Origin: an uncultured Caulobacteraceae bacterium
Lineage (GTDB): Bacteria > Pseudomonadota > Alphaproteobacteria > Caulobacterales > Caulobacteraceae
Direction of reading: 5' to 3'
Assembly: GCA_937910255.1 (NCBI GenBank)
Contig: CALEOQ010000243.1
Coordinates: 1-25,521 of the forward strand
Length of the DNA: 25,521 nt
Positions 1 to 6,914 of this stretch are shown here, piece after piece. The notes beneath the pieces were generated by a model. It searched no databases. It was not told the origin of the DNA and saw only the letters and a list, made by a program, of their open reading frames with translations. The translations under genes were made by a program, and so were the position numbers. Each line of letters starts with the position of its first letter. Position 1 is the stretch's first letter.

Positions 1-1306
1 GGGCGCCGGCCGGGCGCTGGCAGGTGGCCGTCGCCGGGACGACCCGCTGGTCCATCCGCTTGATCTTCCGCCCGAGTCGCCGGCGCGGGCGGGCCACGTC
101 GGCCGCAGCCGCGACGCTGGGCTGACGCCGCGCCGCGACGAACGCCTGGCCGGCCTCCGACCGGGCCCAGGCCTGCCGCACCTGCAGCACCGCCTCGTGG
201 CGCCGAACCTCCCGCCGGGCCCGCGCCAGGGCGTTCAGCTCGGCATGTTTGGCCCAGATCATCCGCGCCGGATTGCGCACCCACTGCACCAGGTTCAGGC
301 GCTTCTCGCGGGTCTTTTTGACCCGATGTTCGGTGTGCTGCACACGCGACCTGGCGCTCTTCAACGCGACCGCTGCTTCCGCCGTCAGCTCGCGCTCGGC
401 CTGCCGTTCGGTCAGCACCTTGGGGGCGCGCAACGCGTCGCGCTCGCGCACCCATTGATCGCGCTGCGCCACCAGATCGTCGCGGACCTTGCCCGCGTCG
501 GTCACCAGTTTCGGCACCGGTACCAGGATAATCGGCTCGCGCGCGGCGAGCTTGTCGATGGTCTCCTCCAGCGCCACATGCACCTCGCGGACCTTGCGGT
601 TGCGGGCCCGCACATCGCGGTTCTGCTCGCCGCGTTCGGAGGCGATATTCTTGCGCTCCAGCGCCGTCGCCGCCGGTCCCATATGCACCGTCGGCGCGCG
701 GTCCACGCCGCGCTCTGCCAAGCTCAAATGCGAGACCTGCGGCGCGTCCGGGCCCAGGTGCCGACGCAGGTGTTCGTTCTGGATTTTCGCCCACCCCGCG
801 CGCCATTCGCGGACCTGCTCGGGCGTCCGCCAGCTGCGGTCCTTCAGACCGAAACCCTTCGGTCCGACGCGGCGCGTGGTCACCAGAATATGGGCGTGGA
901 AATTGCGCTGGTCGCCCTCCTTCCCAGGCCTGTGCATGGCGATGTCGGCGATCATCCCCTTGGCCACCAAGCGCTCCTGGGCGAAGGCCCGCACGAGGTC
1001 GCGCCGCTGCTCGAAATCGAGCTCATGCGGCAAGGCCACCAGCAGCTCTCGGGCCGGCACCCCGTCGCGCCGGGTCTCCGCCGCCTCCGCCGCATTCCAC
1101 AGCCGCTCGCGGTCCTGCAGCGCCGCCGGCGCCGTCTCGGGCGCCATGATCTCGGCGTGCTCGATGCCATCCTTGTTGGCGAAGTCGAACTCCATCGCCA
1201 GCCGCTCATCGATCAGCGCCGCGCCCGACCGATAGGCCGCTGCCGCCACTGCGGAGCGGCCAGCCGCTCTCTGGATGGTCTGCACCTGGCAGAGGAATGA
1301 CGCCAC
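1..1306 (-). CDS. mobA: MobA/MobL-family (MobQ) relaxase, 3' end beyond window
   Basis: This is the conjugative relaxase that would nick oriT and stay covalently bound to the transferred strand. Read on the minus strand from a GTG at 1306, it stays open to the window edge (435 codons, no stop). Tyr25 in AAAYRSG sits where the catalytic tyrosine of RSF1010 MobA lies. The metal-binding three-His motif is seen as H125 and then H137-A-H139 in NFHAHIL. After about residue 200 the protein is charged and helical, as is usual before a C-terminal primase or helicase part, which would lie outside the window. I chose GTG because the text begins at the usual family N-terminus and AGAGAG lies just upstream; no ATG gives this frame. 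It is divergent from the TraD-like gene at 1566. The family call is firm; the full length is unknown. Confidence 0.9.
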   Translation of the reverse strand, partial: MASFLCQVQTIQRAAGRSAVAAAAYRSGAALIDERLAMEFDFANKDGIEHAEIMAPETAPAALQDRERLWNAAEAAETRRDGVPARELLVALPHELDFEQRRDLVRAFAQERLVAKGMIADIAMHRPGKEGDQRNFHAHILVTTRRVGPKGFGLKDRSWRTPEQVREWRAGWAKIQNEHLRRHLGPDAPQVSHLSLAERGVDRAPTVHMGPAATALERKNIASERGEQNRDVRARNRKVREVHVALEETIDKLAAREPIILVPVPKLVTDAGKVRDDLVAQRDQWVRERDALRAPKVLTERQAERELTAEAAVALKSARSRVQHTEHRVKKTREKRLNLVQWVRNPARMIWAKHAELNALARARREVRRHEAVLQVRQAWARSEAGQAFVAARRQPSVAAAADVARPRRRLGRKIKRMDQRVVPATATCQRPAGA

Positions 1307-1339
1307 GCTGCACTCTCTTCAGGCCGGCCAGGCCGGCGG

Positions 1340-1475
1340 ATCGCTAAGGGCCCTGGCCCTTGGCTCAAACCCCAGGCCGTCGCCGGCCGCCGCGGGGTTT
1401 GAGGTGTCGGGCGGAGCCTGACCGCATCCTTCGGTGGGCGGAGCCCAACCGAGGGGTATATGCGCAATTGTCCAC
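1340..1475. other. Candidate oriT between divergent mobilisation genes
   Basis: The 259-bp gap between the relaxase start and the TraD-like gene is rich in dyads. AAGGGCC-CT-GGCCCTT spans 1346-1361. TCAAACCCC (1365-1373) pairs with GGGGTTTGA (1394-1402). A direct repeat GGGCGGAGCC occurs at 1409 and 1436. At 1456-1470 the sequence TATATGCGCAATT resembles the TGCGC-type nic regions recalled for IncQ/Ti-like MobQ origins. MobQ oriTs normally lie beside mobA in such a divergent gap. The site is inferred from position and dyads; the nick position is a guess. Confidence 0.5.
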
Positions 1476-1565
1476 AAACTGCTCTGCCGACCACTATCGA
1501 CCATCTCGCCGCATTTTGGTAGAGGCAGCCCATCACGTTCTTTTTTTCCACGGATGGTGCGTGTC

Positions 1566-2252
1566 ATGGCGACCGTCGATAAGCGCCGACGCAATGCCCG
1601 CCGCTCCAAGTACCGGCCCCGCACCGACGCCCAGAAGCAGCGCCGCAAGGAGCTCTGGGCCGCCCGTGAAGCCGACCGCAAGGCCGGTCGCCGCCTGTCC
1701 GACGAAGAAGCCCTCACCCTACGCCTGGAGGAACTCGAGGCGGCGCTGCGGGATCAGGGCCACGTCGGCATCCACAACCGCCGACACGTCACGCCCCTTG
1801 ATGAGATCGAGGATGACGTGCAGCGCTTCGCTGTCCTCAAGGCCCGGGTCGAACGCCTCGAAGCGCTCTGGGCCATCAATCAACGCAAACGCGAGACCCG
1901 CGGCAAGATCATCATCGGCGGCGCCCTTCTGGCCGAAGCCGCCGACTTCGAGGTCGAGGATCGCGACGCCCTGCTCGAGCGCCTCGTCGACATCCTCGAC
2001 CGCCGCGTCGACCGCGTTCGCGACCGCCTTACCGTGCGCGAACTGCTCGGCAATGCGCCGCTCCCGTTGCGGCCCGGCGGCGATCTCGACGAGGACGCCG
2101 AGACCGCCCTGGCCGCCGCCGGCGAAGTCCTCCCCGACTTCGACGCCATGGCCCAAGCCGCGCTCGCCGAAGACGATGATGACAGCCTGAACCCTGGCGA
2201 AATCGACCCCGACTACGCCGACCTGGACGGCGTCTGGGAGGCTCCGTCCTAG
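1566..2252 (+). CDS. TraD/MobC-like mobilisation accessory protein
   Basis: A 228-residue, highly charged protein beginning MATVDKRRRNARRSKYRP. The middle (about residues 80-155) is a helical stretch containing QRKRETRGKIIIGGALLAEA, which resembles the conserved core of conjugal TraD proteins of Ti-type systems (KR..TRRKII.GAL). The C-terminus is strongly acidic (EDDDD). Such proteins usually help the relaxase assemble on oriT. The gene is divergent from mobA across the candidate oriT, which supports that role. The start is uncertain: an in-frame ATG lies four codons upstream at 1554, and neither has a clear ribosome site. The stop shares the bases CTAG with the stop of the convergent hydrolase gene. 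Confidence 0.65.
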   Translation: MATVDKRRRNARRSKYRPRTDAQKQRRKELWAAREADRKAGRRLSDEEALTLRLEELEAALRDQGHVGIHNRRHVTPLDEIEDDVQRFAVLKARVERLEALWAINQRKRETRGKIIIGGALLAEAADFEVEDRDALLERLVDILDRRVDRVRDRLTVRELLGNAPLPLRPGGDLDEDAETALAAAGEVLPDFDAMAQAALAEDDDDSLNPGEIDPDYADLDGVWEAPS

Positions 2253-3100
2253 CGCCAGCCGCGATCGCTTCCGCTGCCATCGCGAAGGATGAACATCGTG
2301 CGCGCCGGGTCGACCGCGATCGCCATTTCCGGCGCCGGAGATGCGGCCTCTTCGGGGGCCACGAGGGGCGCAGGGACAGCGGAGGGATCCGTCGTCGCGG
2401 GTAGCAGCGCCGAGCGTTCCGCAGCGCGGTTCTCGCCGACGAAAATGACCACCGGCGGAGCTGCCGCCGCCGAGCCCTGAGGCGCGGATCTGGCGGCGGC
2501 CCCTCCCCTCCCCGCCTCGGCATAGAAGGTGTGGTCGCCGATCATCGCCGAGGCCGGCGCGCCGCCGAAGTTGGTCAGCCCCGGCGACACCGTGCCGGCC
2601 GCTTCCCGAGCCGCCACGATCGAAGCGTTCTGGAAAAACCGCGCGCCATTCGTCAGGTCGGGCAACCGGCCCTCCAGCGCCAGGTTGAGGATGGTGTCGA
2701 TCCGGGCCCGCTGAGCGTCCGTCACCGGCCGCAGGTTGCGCCAGGACCCGCCGGCCCGCATCACCGGCTCGAACTGGCCGCGGGCGTTGACCACCGCCTC
2801 GACCGTGCCGCCCCAGCGGCCGTCCTGAACGCGGTTGAGGATGGTGTAGACCACGCCGGCGAGGCCAGAGTCGCCCTGGTTGGCCGCCTCGGCGTAGGCG
2901 ACCCGCGTGATGGCCTCGCGGGCCATCGGATCGGCCAGCTGCATCGATAGGCCGGCCGCGGACAGCGGCGCGCCCGGCGACGGCGCCAGGCGCGGCGGGG
3001 CGGCCGCAGCCGGCGGACAATTGACGCCGGCGGGAAGCGGCTGGGCGGTCGCGCCACGGGCCAGGAGGGCGCAGAGGCCCGCGAGGGCGGCTGGGTCCAT
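2249..3100 (-). CDS. SleB-type cell-wall hydrolase
   Basis: A 283-residue exported protein with a short hydrophobic N-terminus (LAGLCALLARGATA, likely cleaved before Q20), a Pro/Ala linker, and a Hydrolase_2/SleB domain at about residues 55-195. Seen in the domain are VAYAEAANQGDSGLAGVVYTILNRV, with E71 in the position of the catalytic glutamate, and the closing IGDHTFY motif. The last 80 residues are low-complexity. The start ATG overlaps the traF stop by one base (TGATG), so translation is probably coupled. In a conjugation cluster the likely job is local opening of peptidoglycan for the transfer channel. That role is inferred; the domain is clear. Confidence 0.8.
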   Translation of the reverse strand: MDPAALAGLCALLARGATAQPLPAGVNCPPAAAAPPRLAPSPGAPLSAAGLSMQLADPMAREAITRVAYAEAANQGDSGLAGVVYTILNRVQDGRWGGTVEAVVNARGQFEPVMRAGGSWRNLRPVTDAQRARIDTILNLALEGRLPDLTNGARFFQNASIVAAREAAGTVSPGLTNFGGAPASAMIGDHTFYAEAGRGGAAARSAPQGSAAAAPPVVIFVGENRAAERSALLPATTDPSAVPAPLVAPEEAASPAPEMAIAVDPARTMFILRDGSGSDRGWR

Positions 3101-3645
3101 CAGAGGGCTCCAGGGGCCTCGGGCGCGCGCCACAGCGGCCGGTAGACGCCAAGTACGTGCTGGGCGCTCACCGGGCCGTAGTAGCGGCTGTCGAAGCTGT
3201 TGGGGATGCGGTTGGAAAAGACGAAGAACTCGCCCGCGGCCAGACGGCGGCAGCCGCGCCATTGCGGCAGTCGCCGACCGCGCGGATCGACCGCGTAGAT
3301 CGGCGCGAGGCGGCGGCCGTTCACGGCCAGGGTGGCGCCCTGGGTGCAGACGAGGTCCCCCTCGGCGGCGGCCACCTGTTTGAGGATCGGTACGTGCCGA
3401 AGATAGGCCATCCAGCCATCAGCGTAGGGGAAGGCGGCGGCCGGGGCGGGAAACGCGATCAGGCTGCCGACGCTCGGCGCCTGGCCGGTCCGTGCATAGA
3501 GCCCGAGCGGCTCGCTCTCGGACCGGTTCCATAACAGCATCGGGCCGAATGAGCTCGCCAGCAGGATGACTAGGGCGAGCGCGAGGCCGGCGCCAAGCAG
3601 GGGGCGAAGGGACGGCAAGGTGGCGCGCGAAAGGCTATTGGACAT
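3100..3645 (-). CDS. traF: TraF-type conjugal signal peptidase (S26)
   Basis: A 181-residue membrane peptidase. A single hydrophobic segment (about residues 18-36) anchors it. The sequence SESEPLGLY supplies the nucleophile S44 in the family motif S-x-P-x-G-x-Y. The general base is K89 in VPILKQVAAAEGD. NSFDSRYYGPV near the end is the usual S26C closing motif. TraF enzymes process and cyclise pilin in P-type systems. I prefer the ATG at 3645; a GTG at 3723 would add 26 residues without family character. It is the first gene of a two-gene unit with the hydrolase, and no pilin gene lies in the window. Confidence 0.85.
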   Translation of the reverse strand: MSNSLSRATLPSLRPLLGAGLALALVILLASSFGPMLLWNRSESEPLGLYARTGQAPSVGSLIAFPAPAAAFPYADGWMAYLRHVPILKQVAAAEGDLVCTQGATLAVNGRRLAPIYAVDPRGRRLPQWRGCRRLAAGEFFVFSNRIPNSFDSRYYGPVSAQHVLGVYRPLWRAPEAPGAL

Positions 3646-3759
3646 GCGGCGTTCTCGATCGGCCGGCTTCAACGCGCCCTCCCCCGCGCCGTCCGACACG
3701 GCCCTTTTTAGGAGAAATCGCACTTCAAGGCGAGGCCTTCCGCACGTCCCAGCCGAAGA

Positions 3760-3787
3760 GACCCGCCCGGCCGATGCCGGGCGGGTC
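3760..3787 (-). terminator. Hairpin downstream of ssb (12-bp stem)
   Basis: GACCCGCCCGGC (3760-3771) and GCCGGGCGGGTC (3776-3787) are perfect complements around a 4-base loop, just past the ssb stop. There is no clean T-run after it on either strand, so it may act weakly or only protect the mRNA. It separates ssb from traF. Confidence 0.6.
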
Positions 3788-3794
3788 GGGGGCC

Positions 3795-4163
3795 TTAGTC
3801 TTCGTCGCCGGCCTCGTTATGCTCGGGACGGTCGAGGGACTTCACTTCGTGCTGGGGCGTGGCCACCACCACCTTCGAGAAGAAGCGCTCCTGGCCGCTG
3901 TTGTCAGTGAACCGGTCGTGGCGGATCTCGCCCTCCACGAAGACCTTGGAGCCCTTCGGCAGGCCGCGGCTTTCCAGCCAGTTGACCGTGCCCTGGTTCC
4001 AGATCTCCACCGTGTGCCAGGTGGTGTAGTCCTTCCGCTCGCCGCCCTTCTTGGTGTAGCGGCTGGTGGCGATCCTCAGGCTGGCGACCTTCTTGCCGCC
4101 AGAGGTGGTGCGGATTTCCGCGTCGGCGCCGGTGAAGCCGATCAGTTGGACCTTGTTCAGCAT
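3795..4163 (-). CDS. ssb: Plasmid single-strand DNA-binding protein (first copy)
   Basis: A 122-residue OB-fold protein starting MLNKVQLIGFTGADAEIRTT, with the SSB-typical TTWHTVEIWNQ strand and GSKVFVEGEIRHDRF. It would coat single-stranded plasmid DNA during transfer or replication. It is shorter than chromosomal SSBs and ends HNEAGDED, so the usual DDxPF-type tip that recruits partner proteins is absent. GGAGAAAGACG precedes the ATG and fixes the start. The 200-bp region upstream is a diverged copy of the region upstream of the gene at 10482. A second, different SSB gene lies at 19083. Confidence 0.9.
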   Translation of the reverse strand: MLNKVQLIGFTGADAEIRTTSGGKKVASLRIATSRYTKKGGERKDYTTWHTVEIWNQGTVNWLESRGLPKGSKVFVEGEIRHDRFTDNSGQERFFSKVVVATPQHEVKSLDRPEHNEAGDED

Positions 4164-4367
4164 CGTCTTTCTCCATCTGCCGTCGGGAAACGCCCCGGCG
4201 GCTCGCGGTCCCTGCCGCGATCACGCGACCTGCAAGGGCGGGCTGGAGGGGACGGACAAAGTCCGGCGGGGTGGGAAACCGGCCTGCAGCGCAGCGAAGG
4301 CCGGAGGCTCACGCCACGCCGCCTCGCCGGCGAGGTCGACTTTGGCCGGACCCGGCCCGCCCTAGGT
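4164..4367 (-). promoter_or_regulatory. Structured 5' leader of ssb, copy A of a repeated element
   Basis: No gene is seen here. The stretch matches 10483-10678. Identical blocks are 4274-4303 (30 bp) with 10581-10610, and 4352-4367 (16 bp) with 10663-10678, with partial matches between and on the gene-proximal side. Read on the minus strand it can form CCTCG-CCGG-CGAGG and CGGCCT(12-nt loop)AGGCCG stems. Both copies sit directly upstream of a minus-strand gene. A shared promoter or RNA leader is inferred. Confidence 0.55.
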
Positions 4368-4370
4368 TGA

Positions 4371-4849
4371 CGTGATTGATCGCGCGGACCGACGACCCCG
4401 CCCGGGCCCGCCCCACAGGCTGGAGACGACGCTGACCGACCTACGCCGCCTCACTCGACGCCAAGCCCATCCGCAGCCCTCGCCGCGTGGGCGCCGCCGC
4501 CCCCGACGCCGGACGGCCCACCAGGGCGCCAGTGGGTCATCACCCGCGCCGCAAAGACCGATGGACCAGGCGCGCGACACGGCGACGACGCGGCCAGTCC
4601 GGGCTCAGAGACTTGTGCTGGGAGACCCTCGATCGCGGAGCAGGCGGTTTCGTAAAAGGCCGGTTCGGCGGCAGGGCGAGTTGGCGTCCCGCGCGTTGCT
4701 GCCGTCCCTCGCCACCGATGAGGTTGCGATCGCGACGCGACTTGGCGCTCCGCCGGCTTCTGGCTTCCGCGGCGGATGAGGCTTAAAGCCGCCGCCGGAG
4801 CTATCCGGACGCTGGGCGAGATTCCGCCCCTCCGAGCAGCGAAGGCATT
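4371..4849. other. Gene-free stretch before the origin
   Basis: I see no convincing gene in these 480 bases. Open frames exist on both strands, but they read as Arg/Pro-rich low-complexity text without start signals or any recognisable motif. No clear repeats or dyads were noticed. Confidence 0.4.
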
Positions 4850-4973
4850 CTAGGACTTATCATCTCGATTTTTGAAAAACGCCCGCTGCCGCCAGCAGCG
4901 GGATTTCTAGATTCTAAGAGTTCTGATTCAGTCCGTCATAATCATTGCAATAACAACGGGTTATGGCGATATC
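4850..4973. other. AT-rich segment of the probable replication origin
   Basis: A conspicuously AT-rich stretch in an otherwise GC-rich window, immediately before the iterons (for example TTCTGATTCAGTCCGTCATA and ATTGCAATAACAACGG). This is the usual place for the DNA-unwinding element of an iteron plasmid. No convincing DnaA box was found; TTATCC-like words at 5013 are weak. Confidence 0.55.
4882..4902 (-). terminator. Hairpin with T-run on the minus strand
   Basis: CCCGCTGC (4882-4889) and GCAGCGGG (4895-4902) pair perfectly. On the minus strand the stem is followed by CGTTTTTC, the form of an intrinsic terminator. No minus-strand gene ends here, so it could stop transcripts running leftward out of the repA promoter region, or be a structural part of the origin. 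Confidence 0.5.
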
Positions 4974-5080
4974 CCTGACCATTTGGGGGCGACTTCCTGA
5001 CCGGATGGGGGGATTATCCTGTCCAGACGGGGGCTCAAACCTGACCTGACGGGGTCATCCTGACCGCTTGGGGGCGTCAC
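4974..5080 (+). repeat. Five iterons of the plasmid origin (oriV)
   Basis: Units start at 4974, 4996, 5018, 5040 and 5059 (spacing 22, 22, 22, 19). Each begins CCTGACC (third unit CCTGTCC), followed by a G-run 3-5 bases later, giving roughly CCTGACCNNNYGGGGGC. The two-helical-turn phasing, the AT-rich flank and the adjacent Rep_3 gene all fit an iteron origin bound by RepA. Confidence 0.85.
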
Positions 5081-5098
5081 TCGATGGACCTGTTGTAT

Positions 5099-5127
5099 CC
5101 TGACTTGCGAATTGATTCGAGGTCAGG
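5099..5127. promoter_or_regulatory. Inverted iteron-core operator upstream of repA
   Basis: CCTGAC at 5099-5104 faces GTCAGG at 5122-5127, with further imperfect pairing inside (TTGCGAAT against ATTCGAG). It reuses the iteron core in inverted form. Rep_3 plasmids commonly have such an inverted repeat overlapping the rep promoter, where Rep dimers repress their own gene. The function is inferred. Confidence 0.6.
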
Positions 5128-5223
5128 AATGCTGGCCTCGATGGAGCACGGAGTCGCCGGCTGGTCGATACGGCGCACATTGCGGATCTTGAGGACGGCG
5201 CCGATGAAACGCCGGGCCGCGCC

Positions 5224-6297
5224 ATGCGCGTCGCGCACGCCCTGCAGGCGCGCGATGGCGACGAGTTCGCCAAGCCTGGCAATCTGGTCGAGGTCCGCTT
5301 CGTCAAGGGCCAGTCCCTCAGCCTGACGGCGGCGCGCCTATTGGCGCTGATGATCCTGACCGCGGGGGGCGACGCCTGGGAGCCCGTGGCGCACCGGATG
5401 CGCAAAGCCGACATCCGTCGCGGTCACAAGGGCAATGAGCGGATCTCCGACATGCTCGAGGAACTGCACCGCACCCTCTTCGCCGTAGACGACCTGTCCT
5501 GGCGCGGCCGCAAGGCCACCAAGCGCTTTTCCCTGATCCAGTCGTCGCGCGAGGAAGTCGACGAGGAGGGATCCGAGGCCGGCTGGATCGAATGGGAGTT
5601 CACCCCGGACGCGCGGCGACTGATCCGCGAGTCGGAGACCTACGCGGTGCTGAACCGCCAAGCCGTGCTCGGCTTTCGTTCCAGCTATGCGCTGCGGCTC
5701 TACGAGATGGGCGCGCTCCGCCTGTATCGGCGTCAGTCCGTCTGGCGCGGCGACATGACCGCTATCCGCGCGGCGTTCGGGATTGCGCCGGAGCTCTACA
5801 AGGACTTCGCCCAGCTCCGCCGCAAGGTGCTCGAAAAGGCGAAGGCCGAGATCGACCACCTCGCCCACTTCACCGTCGATTGGCGCGAGATCCGTCGCGG
5901 GCGCACGATTGTCGAGATCGAGTTCACGTTTCACCCCAAGAGCGTGCCGGCCCAGCTGTTGGCGGTGGACGATGACAACAGGCACGCTGCCGGGTCCGGC
6001 GCGCGCCGTGAGGATGTGGCCAAGCGCGTAGCGGCGCCCCCTGCCCTCCCCGCTCCGTCCAAACGACCCAAGGTGAACGATTCCGCCCAGCGGTTTCCAA
6101 CCGGGACTTTGCAATACGGATCCGAGCCCTTCGGCGAGATCGCTCGCGTTCACGGTGGCGGCTGGGCCCGCGACCTGATCGCTGACGCCTATCGCGAGCA
6201 GATGGGCGCGCGCCTGTCGAACCTCACCGGCGCCAAGCTGGTGAAGTCCTGGACCGGGTTCTGCCAGGCGTTTGCCGCCCGGCGTGGCCGCCCCTGA
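5224..6297 (+). CDS. repA: Rep_3-family replication initiator
   Basis: A protein of up to 357 residues with the two winged-helix domains of iteron-binding initiators. Recognisable points are an early LSLTAARLLALMILTAGGDAW helix and the second-domain signature VLGFRSSYALRLYEMGALRL, followed by MTAIRAAFGI...YKDFAQLRRKVLEKAKAEI and the strand GRTIVEIEFTFHPK. The final 100 residues form a variable linker and tail. The start is doubtful: ATG 5224 has no ribosome site, and the frame stays open with protein-like text (TAHIADLEDGADETPGRA) back to 5116, so a non-ATG start such as CTG 5161 is possible. The iterons and operator immediately upstream support the call. Confidence 0.88.
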   Translation: MRVAHALQARDGDEFAKPGNLVEVRFVKGQSLSLTAARLLALMILTAGGDAWEPVAHRMRKADIRRGHKGNERISDMLEELHRTLFAVDDLSWRGRKATKRFSLIQSSREEVDEEGSEAGWIEWEFTPDARRLIRESETYAVLNRQAVLGFRSSYALRLYEMGALRLYRRQSVWRGDMTAIRAAFGIAPELYKDFAQLRRKVLEKAKAEIDHLAHFTVDWREIRRGRTIVEIEFTFHPKSVPAQLLAVDDDNRHAAGSGARREDVAKRVAAPPALPAPSKRPKVNDSAQRFPTGTLQYGSEPFGEIARVHGGGWARDLIADAYREQMGARLSNLTGAKLVKSWTGFCQAFAARRGRP

Positions 6298-6300
6298 GGG

Positions 6301-6326
6301 GCGGAATTGCACCGGTGCAATTCCGC
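6301..6326. repeat. Candidate parS palindrome 1 (26 bp, perfect)
   Basis: A perfect 26-bp palindrome centred on ACCGGT, with core AATTGCACCGGTGCAATT, starting three bases after the repA stop. The same core recurs at 6442, 6690 and 8132. Its place between repA and parA-parB suggests a centromere site for ParB. Confidence 0.65.
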
Positions 6327-6435
6327 TCCCGTGGGCTCCGCGAGATCACTCGGCGACAGGTCCTAGCCGACCTCGAGCCCGATCTCACCGTTTCCGAGGA
6401 CGGCGCCGTTGTTCGCCCCAAATCCGGCGGAGAAA

Positions 6436-6465
6436 CCTGGAAATTGCACCGGTGCAATTTCCAGG
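6436..6465. repeat. Candidate parS palindrome 2 (30 bp, perfect)
   Basis: The longest copy: the 18-bp core is extended symmetrically to CCTGGA...TCCAGG with no mismatch over 30 bp. Perfect symmetry beyond the shared core suggests that each copy is selected as a dyad rather than copied as a block. Confidence 0.65.
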
Positions 6466-6689
6466 GCATGGGGGGTGTGGGGCCGGGCGGACCCAACGTC
6501 GCCGACGGGCAGGGGAGGGGAAGCCGCCCGCAATGCGCCGGCAAAGAGCCTTCCACCCCCCTCGCCCCCAGGCGGTCAGGATGGGCTCGGACTGAACCGG
6601 GCGGGCGTTCCGCGGCACCGCCGTGCACGCCAAACCCGTGCGGGGATGCGCCGGGGAAGGACGATCTCGCGGCGAGCGTCGGGCGCGCG
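6466..6689. other. Gene-free interval between palindromes 2 and 3
   Basis: Part of the 617-bp gap between repA and parA. Only short, Pro/Arg-rich shadow frames occur. I see no gene here; apart from the palindromes before and after it, nothing stands out. Confidence 0.4.
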
Positions 6690-6707
6690 AATTGCACGGG
6701 TGCAATT
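6690..6707. repeat. Candidate parS palindrome 3 (one central mismatch)
   Basis: AATTGCACGGGTGCAATT, the same 18-bp core with one substitution at the centre (ACGGGT for ACCGGT). The outer flanks are not the same as in copies 1 and 2. Confidence 0.6.
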
Positions 6708-6795
6708 CCGGGCGCCCAGAGCCCCCGCGCGGGCAGGAAGGCCCCCAATCGGACAGGATAGATCTGGCCGAAAATCTGGAATCGGGATTTAGCTG

Positions 6796-6838
6796 GCGCT
6801 TAGAGCGTTAATACGCCCTTAACCATGCGCTTATAGCG
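6796..6838. promoter_or_regulatory. Direct operator-like repeats upstream of parA
   Basis: GCGCTTAGAGCG (6796-6807) and GCGCTTATAGCG (6827-6838) differ at one base, are each near-palindromic (CGCT...AGCG), and are 31 bp apart, three helical turns. They lie about 80-120 bp before the parA ATG. The N-terminal helix-turn-helix of ParA is a plausible reader, as type Ia ParA proteins repress their own operons. Confidence 0.5.
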
Positions 6839-6914
6839 TCCAGCCGGTGCCGCTTTCGCTTTTTGGACGGTTGGGGCCGGTTTTTCGAAACTGGCCGGGA
6901 GGCTATTAGGTCCC

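Noticed and set aside
197..1300. Long plus-strand open frames across the relaxase
   Set aside because: The minus strand encodes clear relaxase motifs (Tyr25, three histidines); the plus frames are Arg/His/Leu-rich antisense readings typical of GC-rich genes.
1719..3152. A 477-codon minus-strand frame
   Set aside because: It runs antisense to the TraD-like gene and out of frame through the hydrolase; no motif.
4372..4779. A 135-codon plus frame
   Set aside because: Arg/Pro-rich, no ribosome site, no recognisable domain.
5338..6312. A 324-codon minus frame over repA
   Set aside because: Antisense shadow of the Rep_3 gene; it even starts inside palindrome 1.
6315..6761. A 148-codon plus frame across the palindromes
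   Set aside because: The palindromes themselves would encode LHRCNF-like text in it; composition is not protein-like.
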